The position numbers were made by a program, and so were the translations under genes. The notes under the pieces are model-generated. The model was not told where the DNA came from and did not search any database. It saw only the letters and a program-made list of their open reading frames with translations. From NCBI GenBank assembly GCA_963969595.1, contig OZ018411.1, positions 24,364,545-24,428,544 on the forward strand: a stretch of DNA of 64,000 bases, given 5' to 3'. How positions within the stretch are numbered: the stretch's first letter is position 1; each line of letters opens with the position of its first letter. The stretch comes from Neckera pumila (lineage: Eukaryota > Streptophyta > Bryopsida > Hypnales > Neckeraceae). Shown in pieces: positions 25,724-36,712 of this stretch.

Positions 25724-26502
25724 TTTGACCTCCTATTTTAAACCACCTTGTAATTGAATACCTCTCAAAAAATATTGAAGAAGCTTATAATCATATTTTA
25801 ACCCTTAAAAGACAAATCATGTTTCTTTAGTCTTTTATATTACAACATACATTTCAAAAAAATTTATATTTTTCTAATGTATTAGATTATATCTAAAATT
25901 TATTCTCAAAGTTTTATAAATAAAAAAATTAAAATGAATCTTATTTTGATTTTTTAAATCAATTTGTTTCTAAGAAGAAAAGTAAATACAAAAATACAAA
26001 ACCCGAAAATTTCCAAGGTTTTTTCCATCAAAAAACACTCAATATTGCCATTTCTATCGTAAAGAATAAGAATCTTTAAAATTTGTTTTTTTTGCATATC
26101 TAACTGTAGGAATGATAGGCTCTTATATTAGACTATTGTAAAAATATATGGAAGAAATTTCAGAAACTTCACTATGTAGATTGCAAGATATTTACATTAA
26201 AGTGAAAGAAACATTATAGAAAATTTCAGCCTTTTGGAGGGCTGCTCCAGACTGACTCTCGAGATGAAATTAGAACTTACTAATCTCAAAGGTGAGATGG
26301 TAACCTTGTGAAACTTTGTTTTTGAAAAATTATGGAAATTGAGTTTAAAAATGAATCCTACAAGTTATTTTTTCAGTAAGATGCTTTGATTTTTTGAAAA
26401 ACAAGATTGTCCATAACTTCTCATAATAAATCCAATTAGAGTGAATTAAAGCTTTCCATGTAGATTAAAACATTATCAATGAGAATTTTTTTTTTAATTT
26501 AA
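25724..26502 (+). mobile_element. Partial TTAA-family copy and AT-rich flank
   Basis: 25,724-25,990 shows nothing. About 25,995-26,490 matches the head part of subfamily A (CCAAGG, then a CACTCAATATTGCCATTTC block), but its termini are missing. Confidence 0.5.
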
Positions 26503-28638
26503 CCTCTAAAGAACCAAGGTGATTTTCCTATCAAAAAACACTCAAAACTGTCATTTCTATTGCAAAGAGAAAAGAGCTTTAAAAAATATTTTTTTGCATA
26601 TTCAACCATAAGATCTTATACTTGACTAGTATATAAATAAGTGGAAGAGATTTCAAAAACTTTGATTATGTACATTGCAAGATATATGCATTTAAAGTGA
26701 AGAAAACAAATTTTTTTGCACCTTGTTTGATTAGTTTTTTTGGCTTTGCATTTTCTTAATTCAAATTTTTTGCACTAATAATTTTGATTTTCTACTTATG
26801 TATATTAAGTGGTTGAGTTGAAAATCTACAAAAAAATTTAGGAAAAAAAGCACTTAATTTTCACTCATTAGAAAGTGTTAAGTAGAGGGTGGTTCAAGAT
26901 TGAAGAAAAAACTAAATTGTTAATAGCTTTTAGATGGAATTGAATCACAATAATCCCAATAATGAAATTGTTCTAGCAAGAAAATATAACCCTGTCGAAT
27001 AATTTTTTTTGAAATTTTTAAAAATTGCATTCAATATGAATTCTACAAGTTATTTTTTCAAGAAGATACTAAGATTGCCCAAAAAACATTAGAGAAAATT
27101 TTAGGCCTTCAAAGGGTTGCTCTACAGCCTTCCAAAGTACTTTGAAATTTGATTTTTGGAGGGTTGAAAAATTCATTTTTCTCCTATTTCCGCGCAGTAG
27201 AAATTATAATGATAGTGGCACAAGAACCAAGTTTTACAAATTAAACATTTACTAAAAATAAAACATTTAAATTTTTAAAATTAAAATTAAAATTAAAAAT
27301 TAAAAATAAATCTAACTATTTCAGCAAGCAGTCAACTTGGCTTACTATCCCTTGAAAAGAGAGGAACACTTCCTGCTCAATTAATTAGCCCCTCCCCCCC
27401 CCCCCCCCCCCCCCCCCTTCTCCCAAGAAATTAATAGCCATTGATTGTTTTTGAAAAAAAATAAAAACACCCCCTTCCTTGCCATTGATCCTAATACAAA
27501 TATTATCATACCTTATATATATCGTATGTATATGGATACAAAAAATGGATACGAAAAATAGATACGGAAAACGGATACGGATTAACCCATATCGATTGTC
27601 AAACGACTTTGTTTTCAAAAATACAAGATTGAGGGGGGGGGGGGTACTGGGATTTTGAGATTTTTCAATCAAATTATTTTTCAAACCCCCCCCAAAATAA
27701 AATGAGGGGATTTGAAAAATAATTTGATCTGGAACTTGTTTCTCACTATCTGTTCAAAATACAGGTATATTCCTCACTACCTAACAATGGACTTCTTCAG
27801 ATTGATAGGCGAAGCTTGGAAATAGCTTGGCAAGCCGATCTAGAGCAGCCCTCATATTTTCCCTAATGACTAAGATTGTCCATAGTTTTCTCATAGATAG
27901 TCCAAATTAAATGAAACAAAGCTTCACATGTAGACAAAAATATAATATTTGAAAAAAAAATTGAAAAAAAATTATTTTGACTTTCTATGATTTTTTTGTG
28001 CTACTTGCCAAACTCCATTTTTGCTTATTGCGCTATAACTTTTGCTCTCGGGCATCAATTAAAATAAAAATTATATATTTACAAAGCTCTTGTGAAAATA
28101 CACAATCTTAAAAAGAATACATGTACTTTTTTGCACTGAATCAATGCATAAACAATGCCTATCAATAACTTACAATTATTGTATTGATATCAGTATAGTT
28201 TAAGTGCATTTTGGATACCACATTATATAATTAAAGTACATAAATTGTTTATTTTTAATAAATATTTTAACAACATTGATTGAGTGCATAAAAATACACA
28301 TAATATGTACAATTATGGTACGTAGGTATGAATTCACAATTTCAGTACAACATCTATTGAAAAATTGTCCTCCCTCAAGTTCAAGATGCAAGGGAATAAT
28401 TGGTCTTTTAGGGTTAAAGTTGTTAGTTTTCTTTGCCCATCAAACTAAAATTTGGGCTTACTACACCATAAATTTTTCTCCTAGGCGGAGAGGCCAATTG
28501 AAAAAATAATTATATTATCCAAAACCTCATGTGTTTTTCTATCTTTGCAAAAAAAATTCATGATTTTTTGACAAACATTGAGACCGTAAGAGCCTGCCCA
28601 AAATTCATTGTCTCTTGGGGAGACAATGGGACTTTAGA
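26503..28638 (+). mobile_element. TTAA-flanked element, subfamily A, enlarged by insertions
   Basis: TTAA at 26,499-26,502 is followed by CCTCTAAAG. The last recognised subfamily block (GGGAGACAATGGGACTTTAG) ends near 28,638. The span is over twice the usual length because it contains family E (27,391-27,650) and further unmatched sequence. The right-hand TTAA is lost. Confidence 0.6.
27391..27650. repeat. Repeat family E with poly-C and poly-G tracts
   Basis: A 24-base C run (27,394-27,417) opens the repeat and a 12-base G run (27,633-27,644) closes it. In between, TAGCCATTGATTG and GGATAC-rich blocks match 4,857-5,125 in the same order. The 99-aa frame on the - strand (27,385-27,684) comes from this low-complexity DNA and is not called. 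Confidence 0.65.
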
Positions 28639-28699
28639 AGTTCAAATAATATAAATTAAAAAAAAAATTGAATGTAATATTGATAAACATTAATACATT

Positions 28700-29062
28700 A
28701 CTAGTGTGACCCTGTGCCGTTGGCCCAATTTTCATCTACTCCTGGTTCCACTCCTAATTCTACTTCCGATTCTACTCCCAGTTCTACTCCCGGTTCCACT
28801 CCCAGTACCAAGAACGCCACCAAAATCAAAGTAAAAGTAATTTTCTAATTTTTTAATCAATAAATACTTTGAAATTCAATAACTTTTGCACCACCGCTGC
28901 AAATGCCACAAAACCAAGCCGGTGCACCCCTCCTCGGCGAGAGCTTTCCGACGGTACCAAGCACACGACCGGGGGACGCACGGTCAGGAAGTTGTCCATG
29001 CTACAAACAAAACAAAACAAAACAAAACAAAACAAACAAACAGCCTCATTTAAGGTATTGAT
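28700..29062 (-). mobile_element. Helitron-like non-autonomous element, copy 2
   Basis: It matches 25,370-25,723 from ACTAGTGTGACC to TTAAGGTATTGAT and differs mainly in the (CAAAA)n length and scattered substitutions. Flanking bases differ from copy 1, which fixes both ends. In both copies the C/T-rich array ends in ATCAAAGTAA, resembling a splice donor, so a captured exon is possible. Confidence 0.55.
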
Positions 29063-29259
29063 GGTATAATTGATGTACTCCTCAACCCTAAACACTAAGA
29101 AACTTTTGGTAGGAAAAGTTCAAAAAATTGTGTATTCTATGCTATGAACCTTCAAAGGGACACAAAAATTACAATTCTAAAAATTTTGAAAAAAATTAGA
29201 AGGGAATATAAACTAGTGAGATAGAGATTATTAGAGCTACATTTTTTTAGTTAAGCTTA

Positions 29260-29710
29260 AAAGCATTTGAAATCAAGAAGACAAGAACTATGTGAAAATT
29301 GAGGTTTGACTAACAAAACACTTCTTGGGCTTGCAATGTCCTTTAAAGATTGACTTTTGACATTGTGAACACAATGAATGATTAAAATTTGGCAATATAG
29401 TATAATAATGTCAAGAATTTGGTTATTTTGAATCTTTTGTCATTTATAATGTAACCGCACGTATTGAACCTTCCATCAAATTTAAAAAATTCAAATTACA
29501 AAAAAAAAAAAAAAGATCCTATGTATGGACAATTTCATTAAAATGGTGATATTTTTTTTAAATGGCGTGAAAACAGTTCAGAATAGTCGTTCTAAATCTA
29601 TACCAGTTCTAGATGGTGAAAATGGCACACCGTCAAAGGAGCACTTGGAAAACCGCCATTTTAATGAAATTGGCCATATGTCTACTTTCAACTTTTAAAA
29701 TTTAAACTTA
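29260..29710. repeat. Repeat arm R0, inverted partner of 3,860-5,480
   Basis: Reverse-complement blocks match 3,860-4,045 and 5,403-5,480 across an uninterrupted TTAA at 29,343-29,346. A 151-bp MITE sits inside the arm. This pair lies outside the L1/R1 pair, so the inverted repeats are nested around gene A. Confidence 0.75.
29526..29676. mobile_element. MITE of 151 bp with paralogous empty site
   Basis: The termini TGGACAATTTCATTAAAATG and, reversed, TGGCCAATTTCATTAAAATG are inverted repeats. Flanks TATGTA and TATGTC suggest a 5-6 bp target duplication. The paralogous arm L0 at about 3,873-3,878 carries the site without the insert. The superfamily is undecided. Confidence 0.75.
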
Positions 29711-30850
29711 AGAGCACTAGATCGAAGAATGCCAAACGGTGAATCGTGTGATTGACGATCTTGAACTGATTAAAAACTTATGAATAGTTTCATTCAGTTA
29801 ATACTCCAGGGTAGTAGGATTCCAAGAGGATAAGTGACACTATTTGCTGACCGCTCAACACTAAATAAGAAAATATCCATAATGTTGCATGTTAACCATC
29901 TTACATTTTCACAAATTACCGTCACTTACCTGACATTCATTGCATGTGGTCCTTTTGAGGTTCCTCATTTGCGGTCATTCATAATTACGTCAGAAGGCTA
30001 CAGTCTGAATTGTGAACGACTAAACCAAAAAATAATATGCCACGAGATCGGCATGTGTTGGAGTGATGAGCGTGTCCTAATGATCTGAATCCAAAAATAC
30101 GCGTGCCCTCAAGAATTCAGCAATGTCTTATCAGTTCTCGAAAAGTGGATCTCCCGCAAAGTGGATCTCCCGAAGTATCTCAGTCTCATCGAAGCTCAAA
30201 TCCCATCAACACCAGAATACTAGAAGTCTGAAAATCTAAGGCATCACATTCACAAATTTGAATCGATCCAGATGCTCGTACCACTTCCGGTCGTTCCGGA
30301 ATCCGGACCTCCTGTCAGTGGAAAGCAGAAGATCCGTTCTTGCATTTGCCCCCAAAACTAAAAAAAAACACTAAATGAAAGATCCATCACCAATAGGTCT
30401 CAAATCGTTTTCATACTACTTTGGTTTCTATTCGCAGATTGCCAATTCGATCGCATAAATATCGGAGCCACGTTCTTGAGATGAACTTGGATTTCTATGC
30501 ATGCGAATGATTGCAGTCCTCGATGTAGACCTCTGAGTGCTGGAGATGGAATGATGGATCCTCAAAGTCAAAATTTCCTGGCCCCCCAAAATATTGACAG
30601 AATCTACAGTAGACGTGCATCGACGAAGCAACTCTCCGTCTAATAATAAAGTCTGTACGAGCCGGCATGGACCGACTCAAAGCATTACTCGTGACAGAAG
30701 TGGTCTTTGAATTATTATAATCTCGTATTGCTTTTGATAATAGAAGAAGAAGGGGTGTTAAGAGGTTTCAGACGACAAGTAACGTACGAAAATAGGATTA
30801 CTATACAATTTCAAAAGTCAACTCCGAAGCCAAGAATAAGAAAATTGATG
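29711..30850. other. Low-copy flank of the gene B island, no gene recognised
   Basis: The composition is more balanced than the repeats to its left. Frames of 61-84 aa (29,834-30,088 +; 30,428-30,680 -) show no known motif and no counterpart near gene A. Confidence 0.4.
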
Positions 30851-31050
30851 CGTGCTGTCGGAGTGTTGGGTGACTGCTGGTCCATGGGGCTTGTTGCTAG
30901 AGCACGCGCAGGACTTGGCCTGGCACGCCCCAGCGTGGACCTGTATCGTCATGCCACGCGTGCAGATTTCAGTTGCCATCCAGTTGCTTCTTCACATTCC
31001 TTTCCTCTCACAGCAACTGACAATTCTTTCAACTCCCCACTGCGCTCATG
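30851..31050. other. 3' flank block conserved with gene A
   Basis: The - strand matches 20,258-20,450. The block begins about 1.04 kb past the gene B stop. The region from here to the stop is 3' flank without a recognisable gene. Confidence 0.5.
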
Positions 31051-31534
31051 TATTTTCATATTATGCACAGATCGATGAAATCTAGGGAATCGAGAATCGA
31101 GAATTCATGCACATGACTAATTGACTTGAAGAGAATTCCTGTCATTCTAGGGACATGCATGAAGAGAATTCAATTCGATCGGCAGCATGGGATGAGGGGG
31201 GGAAATGAAATACGAGATGATCACATGAAGTTCACTTGAATTTCGTGAAATTAGGCGCGTTGGACCCTCAGGAAAGGAAGGAAATTAAATGCATGATTTA
31301 GGGACTCTGCATGGGCATGGGGTGGAAGTCCTGGCTTAGCGTGCTCAATGATGTGGATGAAATGCAATCTGCATAGAAGTTGGCATACCTATCGGCATAT
31401 CATGCTAATCAAAAGTGGCGCACGGAATACCGCCAAATTAATTACGTTAGTAAAGATTACCGAAGAACATTACTTTGTGCATAAATGCCAAACTGACTAG
31501 TCCAATGATGACGTTGTTAAGACCAGATTGAATT

Positions 31535-31590
31535 CTAACCGTATCAATGAAATTCCGTTTCATTTGTGTCAAAAAAAAAAAAGAGAAAAA
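31535..31590 (+). mobile_element. Tiny retroposed fragment with 16-bp target duplication
   Basis: A 56-bp insert ends in an A-rich tail and is flanked by two identical copies of AAGACCAGATTGAATT (31,519-31,534 and 31,591-31,606). Poly-A plus a long duplication is the signature of LINE-type target-primed retroposition. The 3' part TTTCATTTGTGTCAAAAAAA also occurs in a gene A intron at about 18,062-18,081. Confidence 0.7.
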
Positions 31591-31974
31591 AAGACCAGAT
31601 TGAATTGATTGTGAGTTATTAACATGAAAAAATGATATGAAGCAATTGGTTGTTTGTGTACACCCAGTATAATGCACGGTCCAAAGGTGGCAGTAATGGG
31701 GGCTAATCTTTCTGTCCGTCACCTTCTAACTAACAAAAGTCCAGCTCAAACTTGAAAAATAAGATCGAAGTCAACTAGTCAACCATGGAAGAGAGACGTT
31801 TTGGTGCAACCGCACCCTGAAATGTAAACCCCTGGTACTGAAACTTTCACGTACGGGTATCACCTGAGCAGCTCCCCTAGCTCTTTTCCTTTGAGACTAA
31901 CCGCATCACAAATTCTCAAGTAAGTAACAAGGAATGCGAGCTATCCCTGACGTCACCACAATCCACGTTCAGAG

Positions 31975-32015
31975 CAAGTTCTTGAATGGGAATTGCTGGA
32001 AGGGACAAAAGTAGC
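31975..32015 (-). promoter_or_regulatory. 3' UTR block shared with gene A
   Basis: The - strand contains TTTGTCCCTTCCAGCAATTC and matches 19,757-19,797 with three differences over 37 aligned bases. Polyadenylation sites cannot be placed. Confidence 0.5.
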
Positions 32016-32089
32016 TCGGAGAGTCCTGATCAATCAAAAGACACTGAGGCTAGTATAGGTCGGCATGGATTCTGCAAGAGTACAACCGT

Positions 32090-33769
32090 TCATGAAAATG
32101 CAGCTGCCCTGGGGTTGAATTGGGTCGACCTCCAATTGCCAGTGAAGATCTGAGGTGATGGCGAAGAAATTGAATAGGTCGTTCCGGGGTCTGGAGCTTC
32201 CCAGCCTGCTGCAAAATTTGGAGCTGGTGATAGTATGGAGGGGCTGTTATGCACAGGACTGCAGTACGTGACTTCGGGTACTATTACAATGTTGGGAACC
32301 TCCACACGAGTTCGTCTTATGGATGGAGCAGGATCAGCTGAAGGAGTGCTCATACTCGCTCTAGCATCCCAGTTACTGCTGCTGGCGCGTGCAAAGAATT
32401 CGCCGCTGGCGATTTGGTCTGCAGGAATGCCCAATACTTGTCCCAGTTCCACTTGAGCCGCTATCATCCTCCGCAAGTTGGCGGCCTGCTCCTCAATTCG
32501 TAACTGCAGCTGCCTCTGAGTCTGTTTCGGGGCCAACGCAACTTAGGATGGCTGGAATTTCTACATTTCTCTATATTGCATAGAAGGTTGATTGTCTAGC
32601 AAATTGCAGACTATCAGTAGTGCAGAGCATTCATTCCATAGAATACAGAAATAGAATCCGAAATTTTCATAGAAGCAATGCTGCAGATGTACAGCGTACC
32701 TCCAGGTGCTCCTGTAGACGCATCTCCACCGCCATTTGCAACTGACGAGCTTGTGCCTTTTGGGCTCTCGAATTCTTTCCTGCGTTCGACATCTGTGGAA
32801 TGAGGCGATACTTCTGCAAGTGGCTCTTCACATGATAGATAGTGATATCGTTGCATTCCATCAGACGAAGCACCGATTTGGGCGTTGCTCCTGAAAAGTA
32901 GAAACCCACGTGCACGTCATATCGTCAATATGAGACGTAAGTCGGAGCTTTCAATGAGAGATCGAGCAGATCCATAGCCAACTGTGAAGAACATATCCAG
33001 GAGTCTTCTAATAAATTCACTGATGCTCAAAGTTGGATTGAAATTCATACTGGGTAGACTTACTGTCGGGACCACCGAGCTTGGCGACAGCGGCCACAAA
33101 CTTGCCGTGCAGCTCCGGAGTCCAGCGTAAGCGCGCCTTAGCAGCCTCGGCAGCTGAGCACATGGGCAGCTGAGAACACTTTCCCAAGAAAGGGCTTAGA
33201 CTTCCGTCCCATATCGTTTCTGCACATTACCCATTTCAACAGAGTCAAGTAACGCTTGCATATATAGATAATGCGCAATTACTCTCGATCCAAACCAGAT
33301 ATCTAATTCATTCCAACATTTCGAAAACACTGAAGCCACACAAAACGGAACAAGTGCAAAACCTGAGTGCTCGTGCTCGTGCTTCGGTTGTTGCGAGGTG
33401 ACCAAGCCTGGCGAGGAATAAGCCGCAGACGGAGACTTAGTAAGCGGCAGTTGGAGCTGTTACATACAAATTCCACTCACAGAATTAAATAGAGAACTAG
33501 CTCGCGCATTCCAATCATATATGTCACACAAAAAAGCATCATACTAAAAACCTTCACCTTCGGTAGCCTATGAGCCGACAACTTTTCCATTGCAGCCAAG
33601 CCTTTTTCATTAATTACTTAAATACAGAACCAAAGTGTTGCACAGCGAGCGCTTGCTTAACTGCGAAAACGAACTAAGCTAGTGGAGAAGGAGAGGATTG
33701 AGGATTCACCAGATCAGAATCTGGTACGTCCATACAGTCGGTGAGATCGGGCCCGAGGATGAGATACAT
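32090..33769 (-). CDS. MYB-CC transcription factor, gene B (N-terminally short paralogue)
   Basis: Five coding exons on the - strand: 33769-33710, 33456-33363, 33219-33064, 32890-32700 and 32521-32090. This gives 933 nt, or 310 aa. Introns are GT-AG and phases agree. Residues 81-134 are the MYB repeat, nearly identical to gene A (LHGKF in place of LHDKF). The coiled coil follows directly ([16 protein letters not shown], then [11 protein letters not shown]). Exon 4 here covers what is three exons in A, with no intron and different linker residues. Homology with A begins only at the GGCCCGATCTC block in exon 1, so A's first ~150 residues are absent. The chosen ATG is the only in-frame one in the upstream open frame (to 34,057). 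A longer product spliced from an unseen exon remains possible. The stop comes earlier than in A; an A-like C-terminal remnant follows it out of use. The role is presumably DNA binding at P1BS-type sites, perhaps as a partner or competitor of A. Confidence 0.8.
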
Positions 33770-34057
33770 CGTGAGAATTGAGATTTCGAAAGCATCGTTG
33801 GAATTGGAGAGCTTAAGTGAAGCCCAAAAACAATCTCGTGCAACCGGAACTCTTTTTATAGTAAAGGCCAAAGGAGTTGGATTCGTTTTGACATTGACGG
33901 TTCCTGCGGAGGGACCACATACAATGAATGTTGAATCTCCTGGTATTTTTAGCACCGGGGTTTTATCGGTAATAACATTGATCCCTTGGGAGTTCCTGAT
34001 ATAGCAAGGGGCCTTTTGGTTTGGCCATATCTGGAGGGAAGGAGTGACCACATGCAC
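33770..34057 (-). other. Foreign 5' segment joined to gene B
   Basis: A 96-codon frame continues in phase into gene B exon 1 (it includes INVITDKTPVLKIPGDST), but it has no ATG and no likeness to gene A. It could be a promoter and leader, a spliced-in exon (a pyrimidine-rich tract ending CCTCCAG lies at about 34,030), or a chance frame. The sequence is not AT-rich like the DNA beyond it. Confidence 0.4.
33851..33860 (-). promoter_or_regulatory. Candidate TATA box of gene B
   Basis: The - strand reads TATAAAAAGA, 82 bp upstream of the chosen ATG. This supports translation from 33,769, but if used it excludes the long upstream frame. Confidence 0.4.
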
Positions 34058-34058
34058 T

Positions 34059-34066
34059 GAATATGC
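34059..34066 (-). promoter_or_regulatory. P1BS-type site upstream of gene B
   Basis: GCATATTC on the - strand fits GNATATNC and is the same variant as upstream of gene A. It lies about 200 bp upstream of the candidate TATA box. Confidence 0.35.
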
Positions 34067-34290
34067 TTGTGTCGTGCACGCTTTGGATAAAGGTCAATCC
34101 GGTCTTAATGCTTATTTGGAATTATGTATCAAATTGGCCATTGCCTCTTGGAGATTTGCCTAGAAGAAGTAGTGTTGGAGGTTCTTTCAAGACATTATTC
34201 GAATGTTAGTGGAAAGTGGAGAATCATCTCTACATTGATTTTGGCTCCACTTGCTTCAATTGAAAGTTTATCCTTCTCAAATAGATTTAA

Positions 34291-35158
34291 CCCCTAAAGG
34301 TTTTTGACTATGTTTTCACCAAAACCGCTCCAAAACTGCCATTTCTAATACAAGTACCAAATCTTAGAAAAAAAAACATTTTTGAACACATGTAACTGTA
34401 GGATCTTGTAGTAAACAGGTTTACAAAGATGTGGAAAAAATTTCAGAATTTTCCACCATGTAGATTGTAAGATAATAGCGCTTGAATTGACAAAAATCCT
34501 TTTTTAATCACTGCAAAAATCCGGGCAACTGCCCTTCACAAGGTCACATTTGTATGAAAAAATGTTCAAAATGGTGATTACTCTTTGGATTCATTCTTCA
34601 AGGCAAGTTGGCTACATGCTTGAAAATTTTCAAATCATTGGGAATTGTGCAACATATATGAAAAAAATAGTAAGTAGGAAGAGTTAGAAAATGACTCAAA
34701 ATACTAAATTGTCAAGAATTTAGTTATGGAATTGAAAAATGCCAATCCCAACGGTTGTAATGTTGTAATAAACAATCTACATCCAATGTTTTTTGCTATA
34801 TTCAAAAATATTGAAAATTGAGTTAGAGAAAGGACTTCAAAGTTTATTTTAAATAGAGATTCCATGAGTATATATAAATCTAGAATCAAAACCAATTTCA
34901 AATTTTAATTTTTCAAAAAAGGTTTTTTTAAAGAATTTTTTTGAGATGCCCGGGCTGCCCGCCGAACGCGGAAAATTACATATCATGCAATAACCATTTA
35001 TTTATAAAGTCAAAAGTTATGAAAATTGTTGGGCCCTGAAGCTACTCCTTGGGCACATCTTGTGTGAAAATTTCAAAGAAAAAAATTAAAATTTCCATTT
35101 GTAGTGAGCTACCCAAAATTGCTATGTTGCCAAAAAATGGCGTTTGGTCCTTTAGGGG
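34291..35158 (+). mobile_element. TTAA-flanked element, subfamily B (868 bp)
   Basis: Begins CCCCTAAAGG and ends CCTTTAGGGG, with TTAA at 34,287-34,290 and 35,159-35,162. The head carries ACTATGTTTTCACCAAAAC and the CCAAAACTGCCATTT motif shared with subfamily A. It is about 0.5 kb upstream of gene B, so it marks the outer limit of any close promoter. Confidence 0.85.
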
Positions 35159-35542
35159 TTAAAAGGAAACAAGTTGATATTTTTTTGTCATCGGGTGGTA
35201 GCAAGAAAGGCTTGTACTATTTTTTTGTCACACCTCGTGTATTTGAAGTGTTTTTCAAGAACAACTTTTAGAATAATATTCTGATGTAGTTCAAATTCAT
35301 ATATAGTGAAGGTAGATTTTGCCATTTGATACAGTAGGAAATTTTGACTTTTAAAATTAAGTCACTTGATAGTTCTGGAGTTCTATTGAACATTCATTCT
35401 AAAGAATATAGACTAGCTTTGAAAGTGTGAAGGAATTTTAAAAATAATTAAACCAAATTTTCTATATTATATAGAAGTCCACAAAGTATTTCTTTTCTGT
35501 ATGCATTTTGAATATGGAAAAAACTATTCAATAGTTCTTTAA
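35159..35542. other. Short AT-rich spacer with a possible family F end
   Basis: GGGTGGTAGCAAGAAAGG at about 35,194 resembles the family F terminus, but no partner end was found nearby. Confidence 0.35.
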
Positions 35543-36466
35543 CTCCTTAAGGACTATTGTAAGTTCAGTGGACATTTGGAATTTCGGGCAGATACCTATG
35601 GGCTGAATTTTTGTCTTGATTTTTAGAAACTTTTTTGAAAGATAGAAAAACTGATAAGCTTTGGGGGACTAAATTTTTTTTTTTCAATCAATTCCCAAGA
35701 ACAAAAGTTATGTCCAAATAAGCTCAAAATAGGGAGAGGAGGCAACAAATTTTTTTTTGCAAGAATTCAATTTTTTTTTAATTTTTTTTCCTGTAGATTA
35801 TAATTTTGTATATCTGGAAAGCTTTGATTCATTCCATATTCATTCCATTTGGATTTGTTATGAAAAAGTTATGGACAATCTAATTTTTTGGGCATTTAGT
35901 GCATCTTCTTGGAAAAAATAACTTGTAGGATTCATTTCTGAATGCAATTTTTACAATTTTTCAAAACAAAAGTTCCGCATGGTTTAATTTTTTTGCTAGA
36001 ACAATCTCACCATTGGAATTAGTGCATTTTAATTCCATATAAAAGATATTAATATTTTAGATTTTCTTTCTATCTCGTACCTACTTCTACTTAACAATTC
36101 TTTTAATAATGAAAGTTAAGTGTTTTTTATTTGATTCTTTTTGCTAGACTCTCAACTGAATTCTACACTATAAAGATTTAAAGCTCAAAAATTCTGTAGT
36201 GCAAAAATCTAAAGTTAAAAATGTTCAAAGTCAAAAAATCTAGTCCCACAATGTGCTGAAAAACTAGTTATTTTTTCACTTTAAATGCAAATATCTTGCA
36301 GTTAGTGCAATTAGAAATTGTGCAATTTTTTCCACACATTCAATACTAATTAGGTCCTACGATTGGATGTGGAAAAAAAAAATTCATTTTTTTTCACTCT
36401 TTGCTATAGAAATGGCAGTTTTGAATGTCAGTATTTGACAAAAAAATGGTTTTGGTCCTTTAGGAA
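35543..36466 (-). mobile_element. TTAA-flanked element, subfamily A (924 bp)
   Basis: TTAA at 35,539-35,542 and 36,467-36,470. The right end CCTTTAGGA is the head end, next to a block of CATTCAAAACTGCC type when reversed. It is co-linear with 4,046-5,402 and serves as its uninterrupted reference. Confidence 0.85.
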
Positions 36467-36712
36467 TTAAATGAAGGACCATCTTTATAAAGATTTAAAA
36501 TCATTATAGTTGGCTTATTTTATCTGAATTTATATTGTTTTCACTGTTTTTTACAAATTATAAAGTTAAAGTGCATTTAAAAAAATAAAGTTTCATTATT
36601 TTAATTCTCCTCCTTTGACAATTATTCTATATTTGATCTTCATAGGGTACAATCTTCCTAAAGACCTCCTTAATAGAAATCTACTATGAACAAAATTGGT
36701 TTTAACTTTTAA

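Noticed and set aside
27385..27684. 99-aa frame on the - strand with a glycine-rich end
   Set aside because: It is produced by the poly-C and GGATAC-rich tracts of repeat family E. The related copy at 4.86-5.1 kb does not keep the same frame.
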